NCBI GenBank assembly: GCA_964345635.1
Contig: CAYFRM010000091.1
Location: forward strand, 1 to 41,693
Reading direction: 5' to 3'
DNA length: 41,693 bases
Source: WVXT01 sp964345635
Lineage (GTDB): Bacteria; UBA6262; WVXT01
Part shown: piece after piece, positions 1 through 7,035 of the stretch
Position numbering within the stretch: the first letter of the stretch is position 1
Layout: each line of letters starts with the position of its first letter
The notes under the pieces: model-generated
What the model saw: the letters and a program-made list of their open reading frames with translations, nothing else
The model's database searches: none
What the model was told of the DNA's origin: nothing
Made by a program: the position numbers and the translations under genes

Positions 1-202
1 GGAAATGATTGGCCAGATAAAAGAACTTCTTTACGATAGAAGATTCAGCATAGCCGGCGCAAAGAAACGTTTGCTTGAGGAAAAAAAGAACAGAAAAGAG
101 GAACTGAAACTCGACTGGCAGAAGGATAGCGCTGCGATTAGCGCACTGAAGGAGACAAAAAAGGCAATAAAAGAAGTACTCAAAATCCTGGAAAAAGATT
201 AA
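1..202 (+). CDS. MerR-family transcriptional regulator, C-terminal part (cut by window edge)
   Basis: The reading frame is open to the left edge and ends with TAA at 200-202, so only the last 66 or so residues are present. The segment IKELLYDRRFSIAGAKKRL matches the second part of the MerR-type winged-helix DNA-binding domain, where a (I/L)xxLLY...(F/T)(S/T)I.GA+..L pattern is typical. A lysine/glutamate-rich helix follows that would form the dimerisation coiled coil. The ATG at 5 is probably internal, because the first helix of the domain must lie outside the window. What it regulates cannot be seen here. It is followed by a tRNA gene, so it probably ends its own transcription unit. Confidence 0.7.
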   Translation, partial: EMIGQIKELLYDRRFSIAGAKKRLLEEKKNRKEELKLDWQKDSAAISALKETKKAIKEVLKILEKD

Positions 203-241
203 TTCTCTGAAATCCCCCATTTATGTTTGCCAACTGAACAT

Positions 242-315
242 CGGGGCGTGGCGCAGTTGGTTAGCGCACCAGCATGGGGGGCTGGGGGTCGGCGGTTCGA
301 GTCCGCTCGCCCCGA
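242..315 (+). tRNA. tRNA-Pro (anticodon GGG)
   Basis: A full cloverleaf can be folded by eye. The acceptor stem pairs 242-248 with 308-314, and A315 is the discriminator. The D-stem GCGC pairs 251-254 with 264-267. The anticodon stem pairs 269-273 with 281-285. The seven-base loop 274-280 has U at 275 and anticodon GGG at 276-278. The T-arm is 291-307 with loop TTCGAGT. CCA is not encoded. It reads proline codons CCC/CCU. Confidence 0.95.
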
Positions 316-397
316 TTTTGAAAATTCGGAATACAAACCGGGAAAGAAATCGGGTCATAATTAAGTATTGTGTCCCTATAATTCTAGGGAGGAAAAA

Positions 398-1258
398 ATG
401 GGAAAGAGAATTAACCATATGGGAGTAAGAGTGGTTGTACTGGCGTTTATGAGTTTGGTATTCGTGGCAAGCCAGGGGTTGACTAAAGATTTGTCAAGTA
501 TGCTTAAAGAATTACAGGCAAAGTACGCAAAGTTTGAGGAAGAGATTAAGGATATGAGTATCATGCAAGAGACGAAAGTGGTTACGCCCGAAGGAGAGAT
601 GGTTTCAAAGATAGAGATGCTGCGGAAGGGAGAAAAGTTCAGGATGGACACCGCAATGGACATGTCCCAGGCCCCGGACATGCCTGAAGGAATGGGAGAA
701 ATGAAAACCATCGTGATTTACGATGGCAAAGATATGTGGATGATTTCATCTTTCACCGGGAAGAAAAAGAAACTTTCGGGCGAACATAAGAAGCAGTACC
801 AGAGAGAAAGGAACTGGTGGAAATTAATTTCGGAGAAGGCAAAAATTGTGGGAACGGAAAAAGTCGGTAAAAGATTATGTTACGTGGTGGAGATGGAAGA
901 TAAAGAGTACCCGTTTACCAGGTTGTGGCTGGACAAAACAAGTTTAGTTTTGGTTAAAGGCGAAAGTAAAGGAAAAGAAGGAGAAACAATCCTTTTGATA
1001 AATTCGGATTTTAAAAAGATAAAAGGTGATTGGGAACGGCCTTACAAGACCGAGGTTTATTCAGATGGTAAGCTTATGTCTACTTCCCTGGTCAAATCTA
1101 TGAAGATTAACAAAGGCCTTTCCGACGAGCTGTTTGACCCGAACAAGGTGAAGATAAAGAGAAAAGGTTTTGGCATGCGGGAAATGATGAAACAAATGAT
1201 ACAGGAAGAAGCAGAGGACAGGTTATTGGAGGAAGCAGAGGAGGCGATTGGAAAGTAA
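398..1258 (+). CDS. LolA-like outer-membrane lipoprotein-sorting/periplasmic protein
   Basis: The protein has 286 residues from ATG 398, preceded by AGGGAGG at 387-393; the in-frame ATG at 368 has no such site. Residues 1-30 form a basic then hydrophobic signal sequence, followed by a mature region rich in Lys and Met. The pattern fits the LolA/LolB beta-sandwich fold: a repeated strand layout of the type KI-MLRKGEKFRMD, IVIYDGKDMWM, and RLWLDKTSLVLVK followed later by TEVYSDGKL. Such proteins carry lipoproteins or other amphiphiles across the periplasm. A tail rich in Glu and Met (about 265-286) is unusual and could be a short amphipathic helix. The downstream PP-loop ATPase starts 3 nt after the stop, so the two are probably co-transcribed. 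Family assignment is by pattern only. Confidence 0.65.
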   Translation: MGKRINHMGVRVVVLAFMSLVFVASQGLTKDLSSMLKELQAKYAKFEEEIKDMSIMQETKVVTPEGEMVSKIEMLRKGEKFRMDTAMDMSQAPDMPEGMGEMKTIVIYDGKDMWMISSFTGKKKKLSGEHKKQYQRERNWWKLISEKAKIVGTEKVGKRLCYVVEMEDKEYPFTRLWLDKTSLVLVKGESKGKEGETILLINSDFKKIKGDWERPYKTEVYSDGKLMSTSLVKSMKINKGLSDELFDPNKVKIKRKGFGMREMMKQMIQEEAEDRLLEEAEEAIGK

Positions 1259-1261
1259 CCT

Positions 1262-1942
1262 ATGAGTTATATTGGTTCCTGGAGTGGCGGTAAAGATAGT
1301 TGTTTTGCCTGTTATAGGGCAATATGTAGAGGATATGATATTTCCTATCTTTTGAATTTCATTTCCCGGGAATATAAAAGAGTGAGTTTTCACGGCACAG
1401 AGGATAGATTGATTCAACTGCAGGCCGAAGCATTAAATTTACCCCTGCTGCAAAAAGAGACTACTGCGAATGGATATGAGCAAGAATTCAAAGAAGCGGT
1501 GCGAAGTTTAATTCCCCAGGGCATAAAAGGTATGATTTTTGGGGATATGTATTTGCAGGAACACAAGGATTGGGTGGAGAGAGTTTGTGGAGAGTTAGAA
1601 ATTGAGGCAGTTGAGCCATTATGGGGAGAGGAACCGGAAAGAATCTTGCTTGACTTTATAGACGCCGGGTTTGAGGCGATAATAGTTAGCGCCAAAAGGG
1701 ACCTGTTTGGCAAGGAATGGATCGGTGGGAAGTTGGATAGAAATTTTTTCAGGTATGTAAAAGAAAATAGTATTGATATTTGTGGAGAGAATGGCGAATA
1801 CCATACCCTGGTGGTCGACGGCCCGCTATTCAAGAAGAAGATAAGAATAACCGAGAAAAAGTCGATTTCACGAGAAGGTTACTGGTTTTTGGATACTGGG
1901 AGATATTCATTGCAAGACTTCGCCGAAACGGCCAGGCTGTAA
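1262..1942 (+). CDS. DUF71/Dph6-type ATP pyrophosphatase (diphthine-ammonia ligase family)
   Basis: The 226-residue protein opens with the PP-loop SGGKDS at residues 8-13, the ATP-pyrophosphate-binding signature of adenine-nucleotide alpha hydrolases. The middle carries GDMYLQEHKDWVERVC and EPLWGE, and the C-terminal part carries GENGEYHTLVVDGPLF; both are characteristic of the DUF71/COG2102 family. In archaea and eukaryotes this family amidates diphthine. Bacteria do not make diphthamide, so the bacterial members probably amidate or adenylate some other, unknown substrate. The length is normal for the family. The start ATG lies 3 nt after the LolA-like gene, which implies translational coupling. 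Family confidence is high, substrate unknown. Confidence 0.85.
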   Translation: MSYIGSWSGGKDSCFACYRAICRGYDISYLLNFISREYKRVSFHGTEDRLIQLQAEALNLPLLQKETTANGYEQEFKEAVRSLIPQGIKGMIFGDMYLQEHKDWVERVCGELEIEAVEPLWGEEPERILLDFIDAGFEAIIVSAKRDLFGKEWIGGKLDRNFFRYVKENSIDICGENGEYHTLVVDGPLFKKKIRITEKKSISREGYWFLDTGRYSLQDFAETARL

Positions 1943-1962
1943 GCAGCTGGATTGTTCGGTTT

Positions 1963-2064
1963 ACCCCGTTAGAACGCCCCGTCCCTGAGGGCGGGAGGAT
2001 GGAAGTTTTCTGAATGAATGGTTTGGGAGCGGTCTAAAGGCCCTTACCAACCTTCTAACGGGGT
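1963..2064. repeat. Imperfect MITE-like inverted repeat with internal GC hairpin
   Basis: A 12-bp sequence ACCCCGTTAGAA at 1963-1974 is repeated in inverse orientation at 2053-2064. Just inside the left arm, CCCGTCC (1978-1984) can pair with GGGCGGG (1989-1995) around a CTGA loop. The element fills the gap between two genes and contains no convincing reading frame. It looks like a small non-autonomous element, or like the end hairpin of an IS200/IS605-type element; that identity is a guess from shape only. Confidence 0.45.
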
Positions 2065-2080
2065 TTACCCAGGAGAAAAG

Positions 2081-2593
2081 ATGAGATATTTATGGTTGGT
2101 GCCGAGTATTTTTTTGACCCATATTTGTCTGGGGCGGTTCTTTTCTGTTCCTTACACCCTGGCTCTGTTCAACAAATGGTATTTGTCGGTATGTATAATT
2201 TCGTCCATAGATATGATTACCGTTCCTTTTTATTTTCGGCTCTTTGATAGGGTCATAACCTCAAGAAGTTTTGTTGTACGGGAGAGACTATTGATTCGCC
2301 GTTTTCGTAGGGTCATTGAGAAGATTACCAAGAAAAAAATATTCCGCAGAGAGAGAAAAATCCATTCCCGGATTCTGCTGCGCGCTCAGAGATGGGGGCA
2401 GTTTGGAGTTATAATTGTTGCTGCTTTGCCTTTTGTGGGAGGAGGAATATGGTCCGGTGTTCTCCTGGCACGCTTTCTCAAGTTGAAAATAGCAAAGGGA
2501 CATCTTTTAATCTGGCTGGGTAGTATTTTGGGCGCTTCCTTTATTTCCCTGGGTATTCAGGGTATTAAAGAGTTAGTCGTTAAGCTTTTATAG
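2081..2593 (+). CDS. Small multidrug-export-like integral membrane protein (COG2426-like)
   Basis: The protein has 170 residues from ATG 2081, which has AGGAGAAAAG directly upstream; the frame is open further up to 2018 but through the inverted repeat. The N-terminal half has two hydrophobic segments, followed by a strongly basic cytoplasmic stretch (RERLLIRRFRRVIEKITKKK). Then comes ALPFVGGGIWSGVLLARFL, similar to the ALP.PGTGAW(T/S)G motif of the small multidrug-export family. It lacks the ELRG motif seen in the gene at 3254, so it is a divergent relative or paralogue. The two flank pcm. Transport activity in this family is poorly established, so the function is uncertain. Confidence 0.55.
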   Translation: MRYLWLVPSIFLTHICLGRFFSVPYTLALFNKWYLSVCIISSIDMITVPFYFRLFDRVITSRSFVVRERLLIRRFRRVIEKITKKKIFRRERKIHSRILLRAQRWGQFGVIIVAALPFVGGGIWSGVLLARFLKLKIAKGHLLIWLGSILGASFISLGIQGIKELVVKLL

Positions 2594-2600
2594 AGGCAAC

Positions 2601-3251
2601 ATGACTGATTTCAAAAGTTTACGGGAAGAGATGGTCAAGCAACAGATAATTGGCAGAGGAGTAGTCGCTCCCAGGGTGATTGAAGTATTCAGAAAAGTTC
2701 CCCGCCATCTCTTCGTTCCCGAACAGTTCCACAGTCACGCTTACAACGACCATCCTCTTCCTATAGGAGAGGGGCAGACAATCTCCCAGCCTTATATGGT
2801 TGCCTTGATGACGGACTTGCTCAATTTATCAAAAGAAGATGAAGTTCTGGAAATCGGCACCGGCTCCGGCTACCAGGCAGCAATTCTCGCCGAACTGGGA
2901 AAGCAAGTCTACACCGTAGAGAGGCATAAATTGCTGGCGGAAAGAGCGGAGAAAATACTAAGAGAGCTAAACTACCAAAACGTAAAAGTTCTCGTCGGCG
3001 ATGGCACAAAAGGATGGGAAGAATTCTCCCCTTACCAGAAAATTGTTGTTACCGCCAGCGCTCCCGATGTCCCTCAACCACTATTCGGACAATTAGATGA
3101 AATGGGAAAGCTGGTAATTCCCGTAGGAGGAAGATGGTCGCAGGATTTAATCCTGGTTCAGAAGAAGAAAGGTAAAATGATAAGAAATGCCGTTTGCGGG
3201 TGCGTGTTCGTTCCTTTAATCGGAGAATACGGCTACGGGGGTAGCGACTGA
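2601..3251 (+). CDS. pcm: Protein-L-isoaspartate O-methyltransferase
   Basis: The 216-residue protein has family-typical length and motifs. VPRHLFVPE is followed by AYNDHPLPIGEGQTISQPYMVA, which contains the isoaspartyl-binding loop. The SAM-binding motif I is VLEIGTGSGYQAAILA, and ASAPDVPQPL lies near the substrate pocket. The enzyme methylates abnormal L-isoaspartyl residues so that aged proteins can be repaired. It starts 7 nt after the upstream membrane-protein gene and is followed 2 nt later by a second membrane-protein gene, so the three appear to form one operon. Its position near an NlpD-like gene and a sigma factor gene recalls enterobacterial pcm-nlpD-rpoS. Confidence 0.95.
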   Translation: MTDFKSLREEMVKQQIIGRGVVAPRVIEVFRKVPRHLFVPEQFHSHAYNDHPLPIGEGQTISQPYMVALMTDLLNLSKEDEVLEIGTGSGYQAAILAELGKQVYTVERHKLLAERAEKILRELNYQNVKVLVGDGTKGWEEFSPYQKIVVTASAPDVPQPLFGQLDEMGKLVIPVGGRWSQDLILVQKKKGKMIRNAVCGCVFVPLIGEYGYGGSD

Positions 3252-3253
3252 GA

Positions 3254-3745
3254 ATGGCTCAGGAAATAATTAGTTTTCTGAATCGAGTATTTCCTCCGGA
3301 GCTGGTGACAGTGCTGGTGGCTGCTTTGCCCGTTTCTGAGCTGCGTGGGTCGATTCCCCTGGCTCTGGGAGTTTTTCATTTTCCCGTGGGAAAAGCGTTT
3401 ATCCTGTCCATAATCGGAAATCTGATTCCGGTAATACCGCTTCTGCTTTTTCTGGAATCCGTATCTAAATGGCTGAGTGTGAGGTTTAACTGGGCCGAGA
3501 AATTTTTCAACTGGCTATTTGCCCGCACCAAGAGGAGAAGCAAGCTTGTGGAAAGGTATGGAGCCATTGGTCTTATCTTTTTCGTGGCGATTCCTCTGCC
3601 GGTGACGGGAGCGTGGACCGGATGCGTGGCGGCATTTCTTTTTGGCATTAGAAAAGTGTGGGCGACGCTATCTATAGCTAACGGCGTGTTACTAGCGGGA
3701 ATAATCGTTACTCTCGCCAGTCTTGGCATAATCAAAATATTTTAA
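3254..3745 (+). CDS. Small multidrug-export family membrane protein (COG2426)
   Basis: The 163-residue, very hydrophobic protein has about four membrane segments. It contains both family signatures: AALPVSELRGSIPLALG near residue 23 and AIPLPVTGAWTGCVAAFLFG near residue 115. A basic amphipathic loop (ARTKRRSKLVERYG) separates the halves, as is usual in the family, and the size matches. The ATG at 3254 lies 2 nt after the pcm stop, which argues for coupling. The name small multidrug export comes from family annotation; the physiological substrate is not known. Confidence 0.8.
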   Translation: MAQEIISFLNRVFPPELVTVLVAALPVSELRGSIPLALGVFHFPVGKAFILSIIGNLIPVIPLLLFLESVSKWLSVRFNWAEKFFNWLFARTKRRSKLVERYGAIGLIFFVAIPLPVTGAWTGCVAAFLFGIRKVWATLSIANGVLLAGIIVTLASLGIIKIF

Positions 3746-3750
3746 TAATA

Positions 3751-3786
3751 CCCCTCACCCTAACCCTCTCCCCGAAGGGTAGAGGG
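3751..3786. repeat. Dispersed CCCTCACCCTAACCCTC-type repeat with hairpin
   Basis: The stretch begins CCCCTCACCCTAACCCTC and contains a hairpin in which CCCTCTCCC pairs with GGGTAGAGGG (3764-3786, one bulged T). This is the left half of a palindromic repeat of the type CCCTCACCCTAACCC / GGGTGAGGG that is scattered through many bacterial genomes. On the + strand it is followed by A-rich rather than T-rich sequence, so it is not a typical terminator for the gene before it. Confidence 0.5.
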
Positions 3787-3794
3787 AAAAAAGT

Positions 3795-3819
3795 GAAAAA
3801 AGTGACAGGTGCTTTTTTT
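3795..3819 (-). repeat. Dispersed AAAAAGYACCTGTCACTTTTTT repeat, copy 1
   Basis: Read on the minus strand, this is AAAAAAAGCACCTGTCACTT followed by TTTTC. It matches the element at 10192-10221 (GTACCTGTCACTTTTTT). The related pair at 19763-19838 has CCTGTCCCCTTTTTT. All lie next to or at the start of genes in this window. The family is a short dispersed repeat of unknown mobility. Confidence 0.55.
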
Positions 3820-3825
3820 GGAGAC

Positions 3826-3900
3826 CGGGGCGTAGCTCAGTTGGTTAAGAGCGCACGGTTCGGGACCGTGAGGTCGGCCGTTCAAATCGGCTCGCCCCGA
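3826..3900 (+). tRNA. tRNA-Pro (anticodon CGG)
   Basis: The acceptor stem pairs 3826-3832 with 3893-3899, and the discriminator is A3900. The D-stem GCTC/GAGC is at 3835-3838 and 3849-3852. The anticodon stem CACGG/CCGTG is at 3854-3858 and 3866-3870. The loop TTCGGGA places anticodon CGG at 3861-3863. The T-arm closes before the acceptor. CCA is not encoded. It shares nearly the whole acceptor and D-arm with the GGG isoacceptor 3.5 kb upstream. Confidence 0.95.
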
Positions 3901-3916
3901 TCTGGAGGCTTGGGTC

Positions 3917-3946
3917 TTGACAGTGAGACTGAATTTTGGGTATAAT
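3917..3946 (+). promoter_or_regulatory. Consensus sigma-70-type promoter (TTGACA-18-TATAAT)
   Basis: TTGACA at 3917-3922 and TATAAT at 3941-3946 are both perfect hexamers, separated by 18 bp and placed just after the tRNA. The predicted transcript would start near 3953. This conflicts with the TTG start of the NlpD-like gene at 3917, which is the same TTG. The promoter is either real, with translation beginning further on or by an alternative route, or a chance match. It could also supply extra transcription to the sigma gene downstream. Confidence 0.5.
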
Positions 3947-4618
3947 ATATTTAATAAATTTATTTTTATAAAGTTCTTTCTCATAATTCTCCTTTCCGGG
4001 TGCGCATTTTTCCCATCGGGAATCTACCACAGAGTGCAGAAGGGCGAGACTCTATGGAGAATTTCCTGGGTTTACGAAGTCGACCTGGATGAGCTGGCAA
4101 GGATAAACCATTTGGCTGACGCTACGAAAATTAAAGCAGGTCAAATGATCTTTGTACCCGGTGCCAAGGAGAGAAAAGATACTTTAGCCTACGTCCCAAG
4201 GCGACCTTCTCCGGAGAGAAAAGAAGAAGCGAAGCCGCCACCGGAACTGATCGATTTCTCCTGGCCTTTGCAGGGAGAGATATTGGCGGGATTCGGGAAA
4301 CAGAGCGGCAAACGCCACCAGGGACTGGATATCGCGGGCGAGGAAGGAACGGCCATAACGGCTATTTACGAAGGAATTGTGACCTATAGTAACAATAAGC
4401 TCCGGGGATACGGAAACATGGTGATAATCAAACACAATGAAGACTATTCGAGCGTGTACGCTCATAACAGCATAAATCTGGTGCAAGAGGGGGAAAAGGT
4501 AAACAAAGGACAGGCTATCGGTCGAGTGGGAGCAACTGGTTGGGCAGAAGTACCACATCTCCATTTTGAAATAAGGGAGAGGGGCAAAGCGGTCAATCCT
4601 GTATTCTATCTGCCTTGA
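3917..4618 (+). CDS. LysM/M23 peptidase-domain lipoprotein, NlpD-like murein hydrolase activator
   Basis: Residues 1-29 form a lipoprotein signal with lipobox LSGC, so Cys29 would be lipidated. A LysM domain follows at about 36-80 (YHRVQKGETLWRISW ... KAGQMIFVP), then a proline-rich linker, then an M23 metallopeptidase domain at about 115-233. The zinc-site motifs look intact: HQGLDIA for the first His/Asp pair and PHLHFEIR for the HxH motif. It could therefore be an active endopeptidase rather than only an activator. No ATG is available. TTG at 3917 has GGAGG at 3903-3907 with good spacing, and GTG 3923 is an alternative. The sigma factor gene follows after 31 nt. Confidence 0.85.
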   Translation: MTVRLNFGYNIFNKFIFIKFFLIILLSGCAFFPSGIYHRVQKGETLWRISWVYEVDLDELARINHLADATKIKAGQMIFVPGAKERKDTLAYVPRRPSPERKEEAKPPPELIDFSWPLQGEILAGFGKQSGKRHQGLDIAGEEGTAITAIYEGIVTYSNNKLRGYGNMVIIKHNEDYSSVYAHNSINLVQEGEKVNKGQAIGRVGATGWAEVPHLHFEIRERGKAVNPVFYLP

Positions 4619-4649
4619 GAAGCGCACTCTTTCCTGAAACAGAGGTAAA

Positions 4650-5489
4650 ATGGGATCCAGTCTTGACTCAGTAAAACTGTATATGCAAGAGCTGAGGACG
4701 ATTCCTCAGGTTACGGAAAAAGAGATGACCGAGCTCTTTCCCAAAATAAAGAAGGGAGATGGTAAAGCAAAAAAGCGAATGATTGAAGGGAACTTGAGAT
4801 TAGTCATAAGCATTGCCAAACGCTATTCTTGCTACGGTCTTGACTTTTTGGATTTAATCGAAGAAGGAAATGTAGGTCTTATAAAAGCGATTGACAAATA
4901 CGATCCTAAAATGGGTTACAACTTTTCCACTTACGCTTTTTGGTGGATTAGACAGTACATTCAGCGGGCAATCCTGAACCAGACCAAAACTATCCACATT
5001 CCACTTTACGCCTACGAAACAATAAAGAAACTCATTAACGTCTCGGAAAGGATGCGCGAGGAGCTGGAAAGGCAACCGACTACGGCGGAATTGGCAAAGA
5101 CGCTGCGCCTTTCCATAAAGAAGACCCGGAAGTTTCTGCAGGAAATCCAGGTTTTTGAAAGGGTTGGTTCTCTGGATAGTCCCCTGGGAGATAAATTCGA
5201 TATTTTCCTGAAAGATCTGATTCGAGATGAAGATACGGAATCGCCAGACCACGCCGTAGATTTGATAAAGTCTCATGAAGAGTTGGGTCAAATTTTGAAA
5301 AAGTTGAGTCCTCAGGAATTAAAAGTGATCAAATTAAGGTACGGTATGGTCGACGGGAAAGGATATAACCTCAGGGAAGTGGGGGAGAAAATGAATCTCT
5401 CCCGGGAGAGAATAAGACAAATAGAGAAAAGGGCAATAGAGAGATTGAAGAAGATTGTTATTAGAATGCAACTCCATGGATTGGATTAG
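4650..5489 (+). CDS. RNA polymerase sigma factor, sigma-70 group 1/2 (RpoS/RpoD-like)
   Basis: The 279-residue protein lacks a long N-terminal region 1.1, which points to a group 2 (RpoS-like) factor. Region 1.2 is DSVKLYMQELRTIPQVT. Region 2 carries NLRLVISIAKRY, FLDLIEEGNVGLIKAIDKYD and FSTYAFWWIRQYIQRAI. Region 3 is the PTTAELAKTL segment. Region 4.2 is the helix-turn-helix NLREVGEKMNLSRERIRQIEKRA. Such factors direct core polymerase to TTGACA/TATAAT-type promoters, often in stationary phase or stress. The start ATG 4650 has AGAGG upstream. Placement straight after an NlpD-like lipoprotein gene parallels nlpD-rpoS. It could instead be the main vegetative factor of a reduced type; a second sigma gene elsewhere would decide. 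Confidence 0.9.
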   Translation: MGSSLDSVKLYMQELRTIPQVTEKEMTELFPKIKKGDGKAKKRMIEGNLRLVISIAKRYSCYGLDFLDLIEEGNVGLIKAIDKYDPKMGYNFSTYAFWWIRQYIQRAILNQTKTIHIPLYAYETIKKLINVSERMREELERQPTTAELAKTLRLSIKKTRKFLQEIQVFERVGSLDSPLGDKFDIFLKDLIRDEDTESPDHAVDLIKSHEELGQILKKLSPQELKVIKLRYGMVDGKGYNLREVGEKMNLSRERIRQIEKRAIERLKKIVIRMQLHGLD

Positions 5490-5500
5490 GAGAGTGTAAA

Positions 5501-6016
5501 ATGAAAGAGCTCCAGGAATTGATTCGCAGTATTCCGGATTTTCCCAAGAAGGGAATACTTTTTAGAGACATCACCACACTTCTCCAGAACGGCTCGGAAT
5601 TTCGCCGGGCAATCGATATCCTAGCGGATCATTATAAGGGAAAAAAGATCGACCAGATTGTAGCCGTGGAATCGCGCGGCTTCATTATTGCTTCCCCCCT
5701 GGCCTATAAATTAAACGCCGGCATTATCCCCGTGCGGAAAAAAGGCAAGTTGCCATATAAGACGGTGGAGACAACCTATGAGCTGGAATACGGAACCGAT
5801 ACCCTGGAGATGCATGCTGACGCCTTCCACCCGGGCGCGAATATCCTGATTGTCGACGACCTCCTGGCCACCGGGGGCACGGCCAAAGCGACAATTGACC
5901 TGGTGGAGAAATTGAAGGGAAAGGTTGTAGGTATCTGTTTCCTGATAGAACTAACCGACCTGAAGGGCGTTGAAAAGCTAAAAGGATACGAAGTACTTTC
6001 CATAATAAAATATTAG
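5501..6016 (+). CDS. apt: Adenine phosphoribosyltransferase
   Basis: The 171-residue protein has the normal length. IRSIPDFPKKGILFRDITTLL is the adenine-specific N-terminal signature, and AVESRGFI is the base-binding region. The PRPP-binding motif VLIVDDLLATGGTA-type sequence is present as ILIVDDLLATGGTAKA. The flexible loop KLPYKTVETTYELEYG is also complete. It makes AMP from adenine and PRPP in purine salvage. The gene starts 11 nt after the sigma factor gene with AGGAG upstream and ends before a strong terminator, so it is the last gene of that operon. Confidence 0.96.
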   Translation: MKELQELIRSIPDFPKKGILFRDITTLLQNGSEFRRAIDILADHYKGKKIDQIVAVESRGFIIASPLAYKLNAGIIPVRKKGKLPYKTVETTYELEYGTDTLEMHADAFHPGANILIVDDLLATGGTAKATIDLVEKLKGKVVGICFLIELTDLKGVEKLKGYEVLSIIKY

Positions 6017-6076
6017 ATCTGAATATTGACGTAACTTGGCGACCCAAAGTAAAACTAAGTTACTCGTTCAAATTTG

Positions 6077-6112
6077 CCCCACGCCCGTATTTCCGGGTGT
6101 GGGGTTTAGTTT
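6077..6112 (+). terminator. Rho-independent terminator after apt
   Basis: CCCCACGCCCG (6077-6087) pairs with CGGGTGTGGGG (6094-6104) with one G-U pair and a six-base loop. It is followed by TTTAGTTT. It separates the apt operon from the diguanylate cyclase gene, whose AAGGAG site begins only a few bases later. Confidence 0.75.
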
Positions 6113-6126
6113 AAGGAGATGTTGAA

Positions 6127-7035
6127 ATGAAAGTAGATACCGAAGTTTACAAGAGTAGTCTGGACGAATTGTACGATGGAGTATATTACGTAGACCGGGA
6201 GAGAAAAATCAGGTACTGGAATAAAGCAGCGGAACGGCTTACAGGTTACAAAAGTTCCGAGGTAATGGGTAAGCTCTGTTCCGATATTCTCACGCACATC
6301 GATGACAAGGGGGTTAATTTTTGTAAAGAGGATTGTCCATTGGCAAGAACTACCGTCGACGGACGCGCACGCGAAGCGGATTTGTATCTTCTTCATAAGA
6401 ATGGACATCGGGTGCCTGTTTCCATCCGCGTGGCTCCCATTCGAGATGCAAACGGGCAAATTACGGGGGCTGTACAAATATTCAGCGACAAGTCGCCGGT
6501 GGTTACGGTCCGCCAGAGGCTTGAACAATGCGAGAAAATAGCTTTGCTCGATCCTCTAACAAATTGCCCAAACAGGCGATACATTAAGATGAATCTGAAT
6601 TCCAGACTTGATGAAATGCACAGGTATGGCTGGCCTTTTGGGATTCTGTTCATTGATATAGACCACTTCAAAAGAGTCAATGACGTATACGGGCATGACG
6701 TGGGAGACGAAATACTGAAAATGATAGCCAAGACATTGCTGAATAATCTGAGACCTTTCGACATTTTAGGCCGCTGGGGAGGAGAAGAATTTACTGCCAT
6801 TGTTGCAAATATTAACGAACAGCAGTTATACTCCATTGCCAATAGGTTTCGTTTGCTCGTCGAGAATTCCGCTCTCCATAAAGGACCCGATACCGTTCGA
6901 GTCACTATTTCCATTGGCGCTACGTTTGTAAAGCCGAACGACACAATTGATGCGTTATTGAAAAGAGCAGACCAACTGATGTATCATAGCAAAATTTCCG
7001 GCTGCAATCGCGTATCAATGAACTTAGATGAGTAA
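6127..7035 (+). CDS. PAS-GGDEF diguanylate cyclase
   Basis: The 302-residue protein has a PAS domain at about 8-125 (DGVYYVDRERKIRYWNKAAERLTGY, then CKEDCPL and a KNGHRVPV strand) and a GGDEF domain at about 138-300. The active-site motif is GGEEF at residues 218-222, an accepted functional variant. RPFD at 209-212 sits exactly five residues before it, so the allosteric product-inhibition I-site is intact. DPLTNCPNRRY and FIDIDHFKRVND are the usual nucleotide/metal-binding elements. It should make cyclic di-GMP from two GTP. There is no membrane segment, so the sensor input is cytoplasmic. Cys in the PAS (NFCKEDCPL) could support redox or metal sensing. A c-di-GMP riboswitch occurs in the same locus (near 38563), so it may act on that. 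Confidence 0.93.
   Translation: MKVDTEVYKSSLDELYDGVYYVDRERKIRYWNKAAERLTGYKSSEVMGKLCSDILTHIDDKGVNFCKEDCPLARTTVDGRAREADLYLLHKNGHRVPVSIRVAPIRDANGQITGAVQIFSDKSPVVTVRQRLEQCEKIALLDPLTNCPNRRYIKMNLNSRLDEMHRYGWPFGILFIDIDHFKRVNDVYGHDVGDEILKMIAKTLLNNLRPFDILGRWGGEEFTAIVANINEQQLYSIANRFRLLVENSALHKGPDTVRVTISIGATFVKPNDTIDALLKRADQLMYHSKISGCNRVSMNLDE

Noticed and set aside
221..418. Minus-strand reading frame across the first tRNA
   Set aside because: It reads GASGLEPPTPSPPCWCANQLRHAPM, the typical antisense product of a tRNA gene, not a protein.
1780..2013. 77-codon frame overlapping the end of the PP-loop ATPase
   Set aside because: It is out of frame with a clear gene and runs into the inverted repeat; no domain and no ribosome site.
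3760..3984. Minus-strand frames across tRNA-Pro(CGG)
   Set aside because: They spell the usual antisense-tRNA peptide (GRADLNGRPHGPEPCALNQLSYAP) and overlap a good cloverleaf.
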